Of a stretch of 44,309 nt of DNA, positions 17,709-24,980 are shown piece after piece. The stretch lies in assembly GCA_002167715.1 (NCBI GenBank), contig NHCG01000017.1:91458-135766 (forward strand), in the 5' to 3' direction. Numbering within the stretch: the first letter of the stretch is position 1; each line of letters begins with the position of its first letter. The notes under the pieces are model-generated. The model made no database searches and was not told the DNA's origin. It was given only the letters and a program-made list of their open reading frames with translations. Made by a program: the position numbers and the translations under genes. This DNA is from Micavibrio sp. TMED27 (GTDB lineage: Bacteria; Pseudomonadota; Alphaproteobacteria; Micavibrionales; Micavibrionaceae).

Positions 17709-19729
17709 TGGAAATTCAATATGCACCGCCACTTGCTGTTAATTTTGTCTGGAATTTTGCAGATTCCGAAGCTGTTAATCCAATAATTGACGTTGTAAGA
17801 AGGAGCTTTGCAAGAGACAAAGACAAGCCATTTTCTAGAGGGCTGAATATACCTCTATTTTTCTACAGCTCTCAGAATTCCAATGAAATTCCTCATGATA
17901 GCCCCAATGCATTAGCAAAGAAAAATGTATTTTTTGTATTCACAAGCGTGAATACAAATGGAAGAGAGAACTGGCGGAAATACGTGGAAGAGCTTCCTGC
18001 TTCGCCTTCCACGACCATTATACCAATAGCTATAGACGAAAATGGATTGGCACATAAAGGTTCTCTGGCGGGGGCGAACTGCATTCGTGCATATGATTGG
18101 CCGACTGATAATGCGGATTTTTACGCAATTGTGTCGCTGGCGCACGAAATCTATCGCTATGGATGTTTATCAATTAATCCTGACGATTCGAGCAAGACTT
18201 CCTCCATCACCATCTTCTTAAGCCATGCAAAAGCTGGTGATACAGGAAGGTTACATTCAGAGGAAATCAAAAAGTTTTTAGACAATACAAATCTCAATCG
18301 CTTTTTTGATGCTACAGAAATATCTCCTGGCTTTCAGTTTGATCAGGAAATCGAGAAGAGCGTTAAGAAGTCAACTCTTGTCGCAATTGAAAGTGATGCA
18401 TATTCATCTCGATATTGGTGCCAGCGAGAAATTCTTTGCGCAAAGCAGCATAATCGTCCCATCGTGGTAGTGAACAGCCTCAATGACTACGAAGATCGAA
18501 TTTTCCCCGCTGCATCAAACGTCCCGTGTGTGCATGTTTCGTCGGAAGCCCCGTTAAGTCAGCGTGACATATTGCGCATATTATCAGCAGCTTTACTGGA
18601 AACTGTTCGTTATACTCATTCTGTTCAATGCCTTGAATATTACAAAGAAATTGGATGGCTTGAAGATGAATGTGAATTATCGGCTCGACCACCAGAAATC
18701 AGGCAGGCATTGAAGGTAAAAAGCAACAATAAGAAAAAGATATGTTACCCAGAGCCTCCTATATATTTGGATGAGGCCGATTGGCATATTCATTTAGAGA
18801 TAGAGGCGTTTACGCCCCTTTGGAGCTTTGCTGAAAAAGATTGCTTGCTTCAACAGCAAATTGGTATCTCAATCTCTGATGTGCAAGGAGATAACTTTTC
18901 AAACAATCACATTCATCCCGATCATTTAATTCGACTAACACAAGACATTGCCAGACATTTGTTGGCACGATCTGCCACTCTGATTTATGGCGGCGATTTG
19001 CGTCCCGGCGGTTTCACAGAGTTTGTTCTTGATGAAGCGGCAATTTTAAAGGAGCGGATCGGAGGCGAATTGCCAACAATAGAAAATCATTTGGCATGGC
19101 CACTATATGTGTCGGAGCCTGAGATTGTTGCTTGGAGAGCAAAATACAGCGATGTAATGAAATCTGTTGAACACGAGATACCAAGCGACGTTGCGAACGG
19201 ACTTGCACAAGATGTCTTTTTGCCTCCAACTACTCGGGAAAATGCATACGTTTGGTCTAGATGCCTAACCGAGATGCGAGAAAAGTCTATTGCTTCCTCA
19301 ACAGTCAGAATTTGTTCCGGTGGAAAGCTGTCCGGTTATAAAGGAAAAATGCCAGGGGTACTTGAAGAAATCGTATTGGCTTTTAGCTCCCAAAAACCAA
19401 CTTTTTTGCTCGGGGCATTTGGCGGCGTAGTTGGAAGTGTCTGTAGCTTATTGCTCACGAAAGCTGTGCCAGAAGAACTGACTGAGGATTGGCAGGTGTC
19501 TCGCAATTCGGGATATGGTGAGCTGCAAGCTATTGCAAAAAGCCATGGGAAAGACTGTGATTACAGCGCTGTAATCGAATTTCTTCAGAAGCAAAATCTA
19601 TCAGATTTGGCAAATCGGTGTGGGCTTGCTGAGGACCAATACATAAGAATAATGAACTCTCCATTCATAGATGAATGTCTTTATTTGATCCTTAAAGGAT
19701 TAAATAAGTTGAATGGCAGTAAATCGTGA
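17708..19729 (+). CDS. TIR-SLOG fusion protein, predicted effector
   Basis: This 673-residue protein has three parts. Residues 1-155 look like a degenerate TIR-like fold, with strands such as NVFFVFTSV but no catalytic-type glutamate. Residues 166-290 are a TIR domain (ITIFLSHAKAGDTG, then SRYWCQREILCAK with E241). Residues about 385-590 resemble a SLOG/LOG Rossmann domain: IGISISD, IYGGDLRPGGFTEF, and FLLGAFGGVVGSVCSL. In Thoeris ThsA a SLOG domain binds the TIR-made signal and switches on an NAD-cleaving partner domain. Here that effector domain would be a TIR instead of Sir2. Sensor and effector assignments are inferred. Confidence 0.82.
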   Translation: MEIQYAPPLAVNFVWNFADSEAVNPIIDVVRRSFARDKDKPFSRGLNIPLFFYSSQNSNEIPHDSPNALAKKNVFFVFTSVNTNGRENWRKYVEELPASPSTTIIPIAIDENGLAHKGSLAGANCIRAYDWPTDNADFYAIVSLAHEIYRYGCLSINPDDSSKTSSITIFLSHAKAGDTGRLHSEEIKKFLDNTNLNRFFDATEISPGFQFDQEIEKSVKKSTLVAIESDAYSSRYWCQREILCAKQHNRPIVVVNSLNDYEDRIFPAASNVPCVHVSSEAPLSQRDILRILSAALLETVRYTHSVQCLEYYKEIGWLEDECELSARPPEIRQALKVKSNNKKKICYPEPPIYLDEADWHIHLEIEAFTPLWSFAEKDCLLQQQIGISISDVQGDNFSNNHIHPDHLIRLTQDIARHLLARSATLIYGGDLRPGGFTEFVLDEAAILKERIGGELPTIENHLAWPLYVSEPEIVAWRAKYSDVMKSVEHEIPSDVANGLAQDVFLPPTTRENAYVWSRCLTEMREKSIASSTVRICSGGKLSGYKGKMPGVLEEIVLAFSSQKPTFLLGAFGGVVGSVCSLLLTKAVPEELTEDWQVSRNSGYGELQAIAKSHGKDCDYSAVIEFLQKQNLSDLANRCGLAEDQYIRIMNSPFIDECLYLILKGLNKLNGSKS

Positions 19730-19785
19730 ATCATGTTTAGAGCCTCACCACTCGTGAGCCTCAAAAGAGACAGAAAGGCTGAAAA

Positions 19786-20898
19786 ATGGACAGTGACACC
19801 AGCATATCTTTTCTTCGACAGTACGAACTGTCCATTGAAAAGACTGATAGGTTTTCGAAGGATGAAATCACGCCAATCCTTATGGGGCTATACGGCGAAG
19901 TTGGCAGCATTATGGCCACCTCGAAAAAATACTATCGGGAGGAAAAGGCATATGCTGGTCATAGAACTGCCGTTGAAGAAGAATTTGGAGACGCTTTCTG
20001 GTATTTGTCGGCTTTGTGCCGTCGTTTAGATATTGATATAGAGAGTGTTTTCGCGGAGAAAACTGAGGATAAAGGCACTTTAAACGCTTTGGAATCCAAA
20101 TCAACTGTTTCAAAAGAGCTTGACGCTGCCTTAATTGATCTCGGTTGTGCTGTTACTGAGCTACTTAAGGCGAAAGAAAATATTGGTCTTCTAAAGAATG
20201 AAGCACTAAATGTTGCCTGCTTATACAGTTCTGCGCTTGAATTAACTGGCCTAGAATTTCGCAAAGTAGTTGATGATAATTTGAATAAGACGCTTGGTAG
20301 ATTTTCTGAGCTTGATCGAAGCAAGCTTGAGGATTTTGACGCAGCCTTTCCAGTAGATGAACAGCTACCAAGACATTTTGAAATTTACATTACTCAGAGA
20401 AAAAGTGGACTGAGCTATCTTAAGTGGAATGGTGTCTTTATCGGCGACCCTCTAACTGACAATATAAGTAAACCCGACGGTTATCGTTTTCATGATGTTT
20501 TTCATATGGCTCATGCCGCAGTTCTGCATTGGTCACCAACTTTTAGGTCATTAATTAAACAAAAGAGGAAGAGTGATCCTGCTACAGATAGAGACCAAGA
20601 TGGGGGACGTGCAATAGTTGTCGAAGAGGGGCTAACTGCATGGCTATTCTCTTATGCGCAAGGACTCGATAATTTTGAAGGGCATAGTGGTGTATCTTTT
20701 GATGTTTTAAAGACCATTCAAAAGTTTATTCAAGGCTATGAAGTGGAAAGATGCCCCCTTAAATTATGGGAGAACGCCATTCTTCAGGGTTATGCAGTAT
20801 TTAGAAAGATGAAAGAAAATAATGGTGGAATAGTGGTTGGGAATCGTGATGAAAGAACCCTGCGATACCGCCCAATAGGAGAGCGTGATGAAAGCTGA
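19786..20898 (+). CDS. MazG-like pyrophosphohydrolase with a novel C-terminal domain
   Basis: This 370-residue protein starts with an all-alpha MazG-like fold. LYGEVGSIMATSKKYY and then EEEFGDAFWYLSALCRRLDI give the E-x-x-E/D-type metal cluster, with S41 where many family members have glutamate. MazG enzymes hydrolyse nucleoside triphosphates to monophosphates. The C-terminal half (about 200-370) is a separate domain with YRFHDVFHMAHAAVLHW and VVEEGLTAWLF, whose histidine/aspartate cluster suggests a second metal site. AAAGG lies upstream of the start. It overlaps the UDG-like gene by 11 bases. Confidence 0.8.
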   Translation: MDSDTSISFLRQYELSIEKTDRFSKDEITPILMGLYGEVGSIMATSKKYYREEKAYAGHRTAVEEEFGDAFWYLSALCRRLDIDIESVFAEKTEDKGTLNALESKSTVSKELDAALIDLGCAVTELLKAKENIGLLKNEALNVACLYSSALELTGLEFRKVVDDNLNKTLGRFSELDRSKLEDFDAAFPVDEQLPRHFEIYITQRKSGLSYLKWNGVFIGDPLTDNISKPDGYRFHDVFHMAHAAVLHWSPTFRSLIKQKRKSDPATDRDQDGGRAIVVEEGLTAWLFSYAQGLDNFEGHSGVSFDVLKTIQKFIQGYEVERCPLKLWENAILQGYAVFRKMKENNGGIVVGNRDERTLRYRPIGERDES

Positions 20899-21556
20899 AT
20901 GCTTTGTAAAAAAATTGGTCAATTTGAAGTTCGAAAACACTTTTAATCCATATTCAGATCGCTGTGAAATTTATGATTATTTTGATGCCCCCAATAGACG
21001 GCGCGCAATTTTAAGAAAAATGTTGGAAGCTGCAAGTCAGGTAGAGGTTGATGCAATATGGATAGGTCGAGATTTGGGATATAGGGGTGGTCGACGGACT
21101 GGACTTGCGTTAACGGACGATATTCATTTTTGTAATCACGTAGGCAGATGGCAGCTCGATTATAGTAGGCTTACAAAAGGTGATGCAGTACCTGAGCGTA
21201 CTGCTGCAGTCATATGGAGTGTTCTATCTCAAATTACATCCCCTGTTTTTTTATGGAATGTATTTCCACTTCATCCATTTGAAGCCGGTTCTCCCTTTAG
21301 CAATCGTGCTCATAATTCAACTGAAAGAAAGGCTGGAGAAGAAATACTGGAGATTCTCATTGATTTTCTAAAGCCAAAAAGGTTAGTCGCGATTGGAAAT
21401 GATGCCAAAAGTGCCGTACATAGATTTGGGGATCGTTGTGAGGTTATTAAGGTTCGACATCCGAGTTATGGTGGCCAGAATATTTTTCTACATCAAATAC
21501 AGTCGCTCTATGGCATAGAGCAAGCTACCCCACGTAATATGGCGTTGTTTGATTAA
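20888..21556 (+). CDS. Uracil-DNA-glycosylase-superfamily protein
   Basis: This 222-residue protein shows the UDG-fold signature. IWIGRDLGYRGGRRTG (57-72) matches motif A. LWNVFPLHPFEAG (122-134) fits the base-recognition strand. RHPSYGGQ (190-197) matches the HPS leaving-group motif. The family removes uracil or other damaged bases from DNA. I prefer the ATG at 20888, with AGGAGA upstream, over the in-frame GTG at 20885. Its start overlaps the MazG-like gene's end. Activity and substrate are not predictable, and a modified-base target linked to Nmad2 is only a hypothesis. Confidence 0.83.
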   Translation: MKAECFVKKLVNLKFENTFNPYSDRCEIYDYFDAPNRRRAILRKMLEAASQVEVDAIWIGRDLGYRGGRRTGLALTDDIHFCNHVGRWQLDYSRLTKGDAVPERTAAVIWSVLSQITSPVFLWNVFPLHPFEAGSPFSNRAHNSTERKAGEEILEILIDFLKPKRLVAIGNDAKSAVHRFGDRCEVIKVRHPSYGGQNIFLHQIQSLYGIEQATPRNMALFD

Positions 21557-21588
21557 ATGCTGATGACGACAAAAGTGTCGATCAGCAT
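21557..21588. terminator. Terminator-like hairpin closing the TIR cluster
   Basis: A strong stem begins at the base after the UDG-like stop codon: ATGCTGAT/ATCAGCAT outside and CGACA/TGTCG inside, with an AAAG loop and a two-base bulge. No T-tract follows on the plus strand, so it may stabilize the mRNA 3' end or act together with Rho. It separates the cargo from the oppositely oriented small gene at 21,594. Confidence 0.55.
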
Positions 21589-21593
21589 AGAGG

Positions 21594-21764
21594 TTAAAGC
21601 CTGCATGTTAGTTCATTCTGGATATTCTCGATGGATGCCAGAGCGTTTCGTCGCTGATGCGTATCAAACTCACTTTTCGCAAGTGCATTAAAAGCCTCTC
21701 TCAATAAACCGCGCAGCTCGCTTTCACTTTTCGCTGCTAATTCAAATCTTGTTGCCAGTTTCAT
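21594..21764 (-). CDS. Small conserved-type mobile-element protein
   Basis: This 56-residue protein starts at the ATG at 21,764 with GGAGG directly upstream. The longer upstream frame lacks support. The sequence is helical: MKLATRFELAAKSESELRGL followed by a basic second half. I recall similar short proteins in proteobacterial integrative elements without a known role. It lies head to head with ardA across a structured 490-base gap. Confidence 0.75.
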   Translation of the reverse strand: MKLATRFELAAKSESELRGLLREAFNALAKSEFDTHQRRNALASIENIQNELTCRL

Positions 21765-22187
21765 TTTAACCTCCAGGTTTTGGAGGCCGCGCCTATCGCG
21801 GCCTTTGATGGGGCCGCTTGTGCGCGTTAGGTCATGGCTTGCACCTGTGGTCGTAATATATGAAGAAGCGTGAAGCTCACGCTTGCTGGGTACATGGGTT
21901 ATCGCCACTAAGTATCGGACAAAGAAAAGGCCGCTTAGCGCGGCTTGAATAATGGAGCGTTAATCTAAAGCTGATACGAGATGAGAATTTAAGGGAATAA
22001 AAACGCTGGCCGCGTTTTTGAGAAGTTGGTTTTACCTTGCAGGTAAGTTTTTCGCTGAAGAAATACGGGGCATTGCATCCCCGCAAAATCAAGAAAAATG
22101 ACGGTTTCCGCCTGATCCACTACGTGGGGCAGACCCTCCGCAATTTTTCTGGATTTTTTCACCCCCGCCTAGTCGGCCTAGTCGCCA
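21765..22187. other. Hairpin-dense non-coding region before ardA
   Basis: No gene is evident. Perfect or near-perfect stems are GGCCGCG/CGCGGCC (21785-21803), AAGCGTGA/TCACGCTT (21866-21884), GCCGC/GCGGC followed by a T-rich run on the minus strand (21930-21944), AAAACGC/GCGTTTT (22000-22018), TTACCT/AGGTAA followed by GTTTTT (22032-22046) and CGGGG/CCCCG (22066-22083). The set could include terminators, single-stranded promoters or a transfer origin. Confidence 0.5.
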
Positions 22188-22232
22188 GAGGTTCATGAGC
22201 AGCGCACCTCAAGCGGTGCTTGTAAGAACCTC
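22188..22232 (+). promoter_or_regulatory. Stem-loop in the ardA leader
   Basis: GAGGTTC (22188-22194) pairs with GAACCTC (22226-22232), enclosing an inner GCACC/GGTGC stem (22204-22219). It ends 25 bases before the ardA ATG and just before the AGGAG ribosome site. It could be an operator or a leader hairpin that tunes ArdA translation. Confidence 0.45.
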
Positions 22233-22257
22233 AATAGCGAATTTAGGAGCAAAGACA

Positions 22258-22773
22258 ATGAGTGAAGAAATCAGAATTTACGTGGCAGACCTCGCAGCTT
22301 ATAACAACGGCAAGCTACACGGCGTATGGATAGACGCGACCCAAGACCCTGACGACATTCAAGACCAGATTAACGCCATGCTGGCAGAAAGCCCCGAAGG
22401 TTTCGCGGAGGAATACGCTATTCACGATTATGAAGGGTTTGGTGGTTGTTCAGTAAGCGAGTACCAAGGCATTCAGTCAGTGCACGAAATCGCCTGTTTT
22501 ATCGAAGAATATCCCGAGCTTGCTGGGGAATTGCTTAGCCATTTTGGCGGCAGCATTGAAGATGCCAGAAAGGCTATAGAAGAAAATTATTCCGGCTGCT
22601 ACAAATCCCTGGCGGACTACGCCGAGGAACTCACCGAGGACACAAGCCAAATTCCTGAAAACCTGGCTTACTATATCGACTATGAACGCATGGGCCGTGA
22701 CATGGAATTGAGCGGCGATATTTTCACCATCGAAACCGCTTATGATGAAGTCCATGTTTTCTGGAGCCACTGA
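22258..22773 (+). CDS. ardA: ArdA antirestriction protein
   Basis: This 171-residue acidic protein mimics DNA and blocks type I restriction enzymes when DNA enters a new cell. EIRIYVADLAAYNNGKLHGV with WIDAT is the ArdA N-terminal signature. HDYEGFGGCSVSEY and the acidic C-terminal domain also fit, and the length is typical. AGGAG precedes the ATG at 22,258. Its leader has a strong stem-loop and it ends shortly before a GC-rich hairpin. Its presence on an element that also encodes a type I R-M system is noteworthy. Confidence 0.95.
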   Translation: MSEEIRIYVADLAAYNNGKLHGVWIDATQDPDDIQDQINAMLAESPEGFAEEYAIHDYEGFGGCSVSEYQGIQSVHEIACFIEEYPELAGELLSHFGGSIEDARKAIEENYSGCYKSLADYAEELTEDTSQIPENLAYYIDYERMGRDMELSGDIFTIETAYDEVHVFWSH

Positions 22774-22792
22774 CCGCAGGCAGTAGAAAGAA

Positions 22793-22813
22793 GCCGCCGG
22801 ATAATCCGGCGGC
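22793..22813 (+). terminator. Hairpin after ardA
   Basis: A perfect 8-bp GC stem, GCCGCCGG/CCGGCGGC with an ATAAT loop, lies 19 bases after the ardA stop and is followed by AAATTTT. It is likely an intrinsic terminator with a weak tail. Confidence 0.65.
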
Positions 22814-22858
22814 AAATTTTCGCACAATGTTTTTTGTGGAGGCTTGCAAAAATTTGCG

Positions 22859-22909
22859 CCGCCAAGCGTGTGGCTTGGCGGAAAAATGCGGCAAACGAGT
22901 TGCCTTTTT
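22859..22909 (+). terminator. Tandem hairpins ending in a T-tract
   Basis: CCGCCAAGC/GCTTGGCGG (22859-22881, a 9-bp stem) is followed by GGCAA/TTGCC (22890-22904) and five T residues. A second terminator behind ardA also shields it from the convergent GNAT gene. Confidence 0.65.
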
Positions 22910-22938
22910 AATTGGATCGTTTTCAGATTAGCGGTTAT

Positions 22939-23475
22939 CTACCAAAGTTCCGGCTTGTTTAACGCACTTACACATGATGAAGCGCCTGAAATCGGTATAA
23001 TGGTCTCGCTAACGAGAGACTGGCCTAACCAGCCCTCTGGCTGGTTCAGTTTTAAGGGCGCGGGAATTGTTTCCACCGACACCGGAATGAATCCGACTTT
23101 CGAATAAAACCGTGGGTCGCCATAAGTCACTAACAGTTCAACCCCGCTTTCCTTCAAGCGATCTATTCCAAACTTTATTAATTGTTGACCTAAGCCTTTA
23201 CCTTGACGCTTAGTCTGTATCGCCACTGGTGAAAGAATAAAAGCATTTGGCCCGTTTTCAAAACGCAGGCGACTAAAAGTGATACAGCCTACGATTTCTC
23301 CAGCTTCCTTAGCCACAAAACCGAAAATATCGCTTTCTTCAGTTTCGGCAACGAGCTGATAAGCCAAGTTAGCAACTAGCTCGCCTTCTTCTTCACTTTC
23401 TGATTCGGAAAATACCTTAACGAAAAGATGCCGTATGTCATCGGCATCGGTTTTCTCAGATTGTCTAAATTCCAT
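22939..23475 (-). CDS. GNAT-family N-acetyltransferase
   Basis: This 178-residue protein uses acetyl-CoA to acetylate an unknown substrate. The acetyl-CoA binding motif is IQTKRQGKGLGQQLI, preceded by ILSPVAI. YGDPRFYSKVGFIPV is the C-terminal strand region, a pattern common in YhbS-like GNATs. The ATG at 23,475 has GAGG upstream. A TTG six codons earlier is less likely. It sits between ardA and the AbiE operon as apparent cargo. GNATs can be toxins, but no antitoxin partner lies beside it. Confidence 0.87.
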   Translation of the reverse strand: MEFRQSEKTDADDIRHLFVKVFSESESEEEGELVANLAYQLVAETEESDIFGFVAKEAGEIVGCITFSRLRFENGPNAFILSPVAIQTKRQGKGLGQQLIKFGIDRLKESGVELLVTYGDPRFYSKVGFIPVSVETIPAPLKLNQPEGWLGQSLVSETIIPISGASSCVSALNKPELW

Positions 23476-23531
23476 AATTGGCCTCTTTCGCAATACTATG
23501 AAAGCTCATTTCTGAATTTGGCGTAGAACAT

Positions 23532-24980
23532 CTAATAAATCGTTTCCTCAAAATAACCAGTTCTTCCAGAGCATGGATAGCCTTCTTTTGTTTTATGGGG
23601 GTTTAGTCTGGAATTCTGTTTTTTGCGCTTGAAAGTTTTTTGGCAAACTGGGCAGCGATAAACATAGGTTGGGCCGCTGTTAGAAAAGCTAGTTCTTCTG
23701 GTTGGGTTTGCTCTCGGTCTTACTGGCGCGCTTTTGGGTATATCCAGGCTCGGCAGAGCGCCTCCAGAATATTGGGCAGGAGGAATATTCAAACTTGGCG
23801 ATAATTCAATCTGGTAACGCGGTATAAATGTTTGGTTGACAATAGAAGCATCATTAATTTGATTAATCTTGTACGCCCTGATTTGCCCGTTATCCGCTCG
23901 CACCGCGTAAAGTAAAATATTGCCGTTTTGGGCTTGGCGTAGTGAATATGGCTCAATAACGCGGGTTCTTCGGTTTCCTTCGTTATCTGTGTAATCCAGA
24001 TTGACGCATAATCTGTTCCCCGCTGCAAAGCGGATTATTTCTAAGGATCGCCCACTCAAAGCCCGCAAGTTTAATTGGCCATAGGCCGGACGATAAATAT
24101 TGCCTTCTCGTGATACGGCACCGAGAGTCGTTCTTCTTACTGTCTCTGGGCTTTCTAACCATTCAAAGAATTCTGGTAATGCATCCCAGTACAACTCAAA
24201 TGCAGGTAGTGCCGGAAGCTGGTGGGCAAGCATTGGCTCCCAGTTTTGAATAAGTGCGTCCCTGTAGTTATCCATATCGGCAAGCGTTGGCTTTTCGATT
24301 TCCTTGTAGGCACATTTTTGTGCCAGGACATCGTTTATTATGGCCGGAGCAGGCAATTGATCATTTCGATATAAGTTGATGACATCGTATAAATCTCTTG
24401 GTCTGCCGCGTTCGCCAAGTGCCCTTACTTTTTCGCCGAACACTTCCGGGTAGGAGTAGCAATTCACATGAATCCCGTCGCCGGGCACATCGCTATATGA
24501 ATGGATTACGGGTTGCCTTGAAGGAGGCATGACCAGGACTTCATCTGCTGTCAGATCAAGTTTGATTTTGGGCATCGCTCTTTTACTGCTTGCAAAGTAG
24601 CTGCCGTAATAAATACGACCCTGGCAAGACTTTTTGCCTCTTGGGTTTTCGTATATGTCGAACTTGAACCTGTCTTGTGGTAGTTCAATACCGCAGGCTT
24701 CGTACAACCATTCTGCTATTTCCGAAAATTGTGCGGTTAGAAAATCTTCATCAAGGTGGCTTTCATCTTTCAGGGTGAAATCCAAATCTTCAGAGAAGCG
24801 GTAGGTTTCGAAATAGCATTTTTTAAGGCAGGTTCCGCCCTTGAAAACCCAGCCATCAGAAAATGCCATGTTTTGGTGAATAGCGGCCAACAACCAACCG
24901 AGGACATAATCCTTTTCAACGACAGCCGGAGTTAAGCCAGTTTCATCGGCAACGGAAAGTATTTCGTCTTTACTAATCAA
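23532..24980 (-). CDS. AbiEii-type nucleotidyltransferase toxin with WYL-like and zinc-finger extension
   Basis: The 482-residue protein has three parts. The N-terminal nucleotidyltransferase carries VEKDYVLGWLL (21-31), FKGGTCLKKC (46-55) and RFSEDLDF (61-68), and GEKVRALGERGRPRDLYDV later. These are the AbiEii/AbiGii motifs. Residues about 305-380 (EIIRFAAGNRLCVNLDY, then RTRVIEPYSLR and LYAVRADNGQIRAYKI) look WYL-like. The C-terminus holds a zinc finger (YRCPVCQKTFKRKKQN plus a later cysteine). AbiEii toxins transfer nucleotides onto tRNA or other targets in type IV-class toxin-antitoxin systems. The extension is unusual. It overlaps the antitoxin gene by four bases. Confidence 0.87.
   Translation of the reverse strand: MISKDEILSVADETGLTPAVVEKDYVLGWLLAAIHQNMAFSDGWVFKGGTCLKKCYFETYRFSEDLDFTLKDESHLDEDFLTAQFSEIAEWLYEACGIELPQDRFKFDIYENPRGKKSCQGRIYYGSYFASSKRAMPKIKLDLTADEVLVMPPSRQPVIHSYSDVPGDGIHVNCYSYPEVFGEKVRALGERGRPRDLYDVINLYRNDQLPAPAIINDVLAQKCAYKEIEKPTLADMDNYRDALIQNWEPMLAHQLPALPAFELYWDALPEFFEWLESPETVRRTTLGAVSREGNIYRPAYGQLNLRALSGRSLEIIRFAAGNRLCVNLDYTDNEGNRRTRVIEPYSLRQAQNGNILLYAVRADNGQIRAYKINQINDASIVNQTFIPRYQIELSPSLNIPPAQYSGGALPSLDIPKSAPVRPRANPTRRTSFSNSGPTYVYRCPVCQKTFKRKKQNSRLNPHKTKEGYPCSGRTGYFEETIY

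Noticed and set aside
19733-20029. A 98-codon frame overlapping the MazG-like start
   Set aside because: It is in another frame of the MazG-like gene, which shows the EEEFGD metal motif and a better start.
21877-22092. A 71-codon minus-strand frame upstream of ardA
   Set aside because: It overlaps several perfect hairpins, is rich in S, R and F, and has no start signal.
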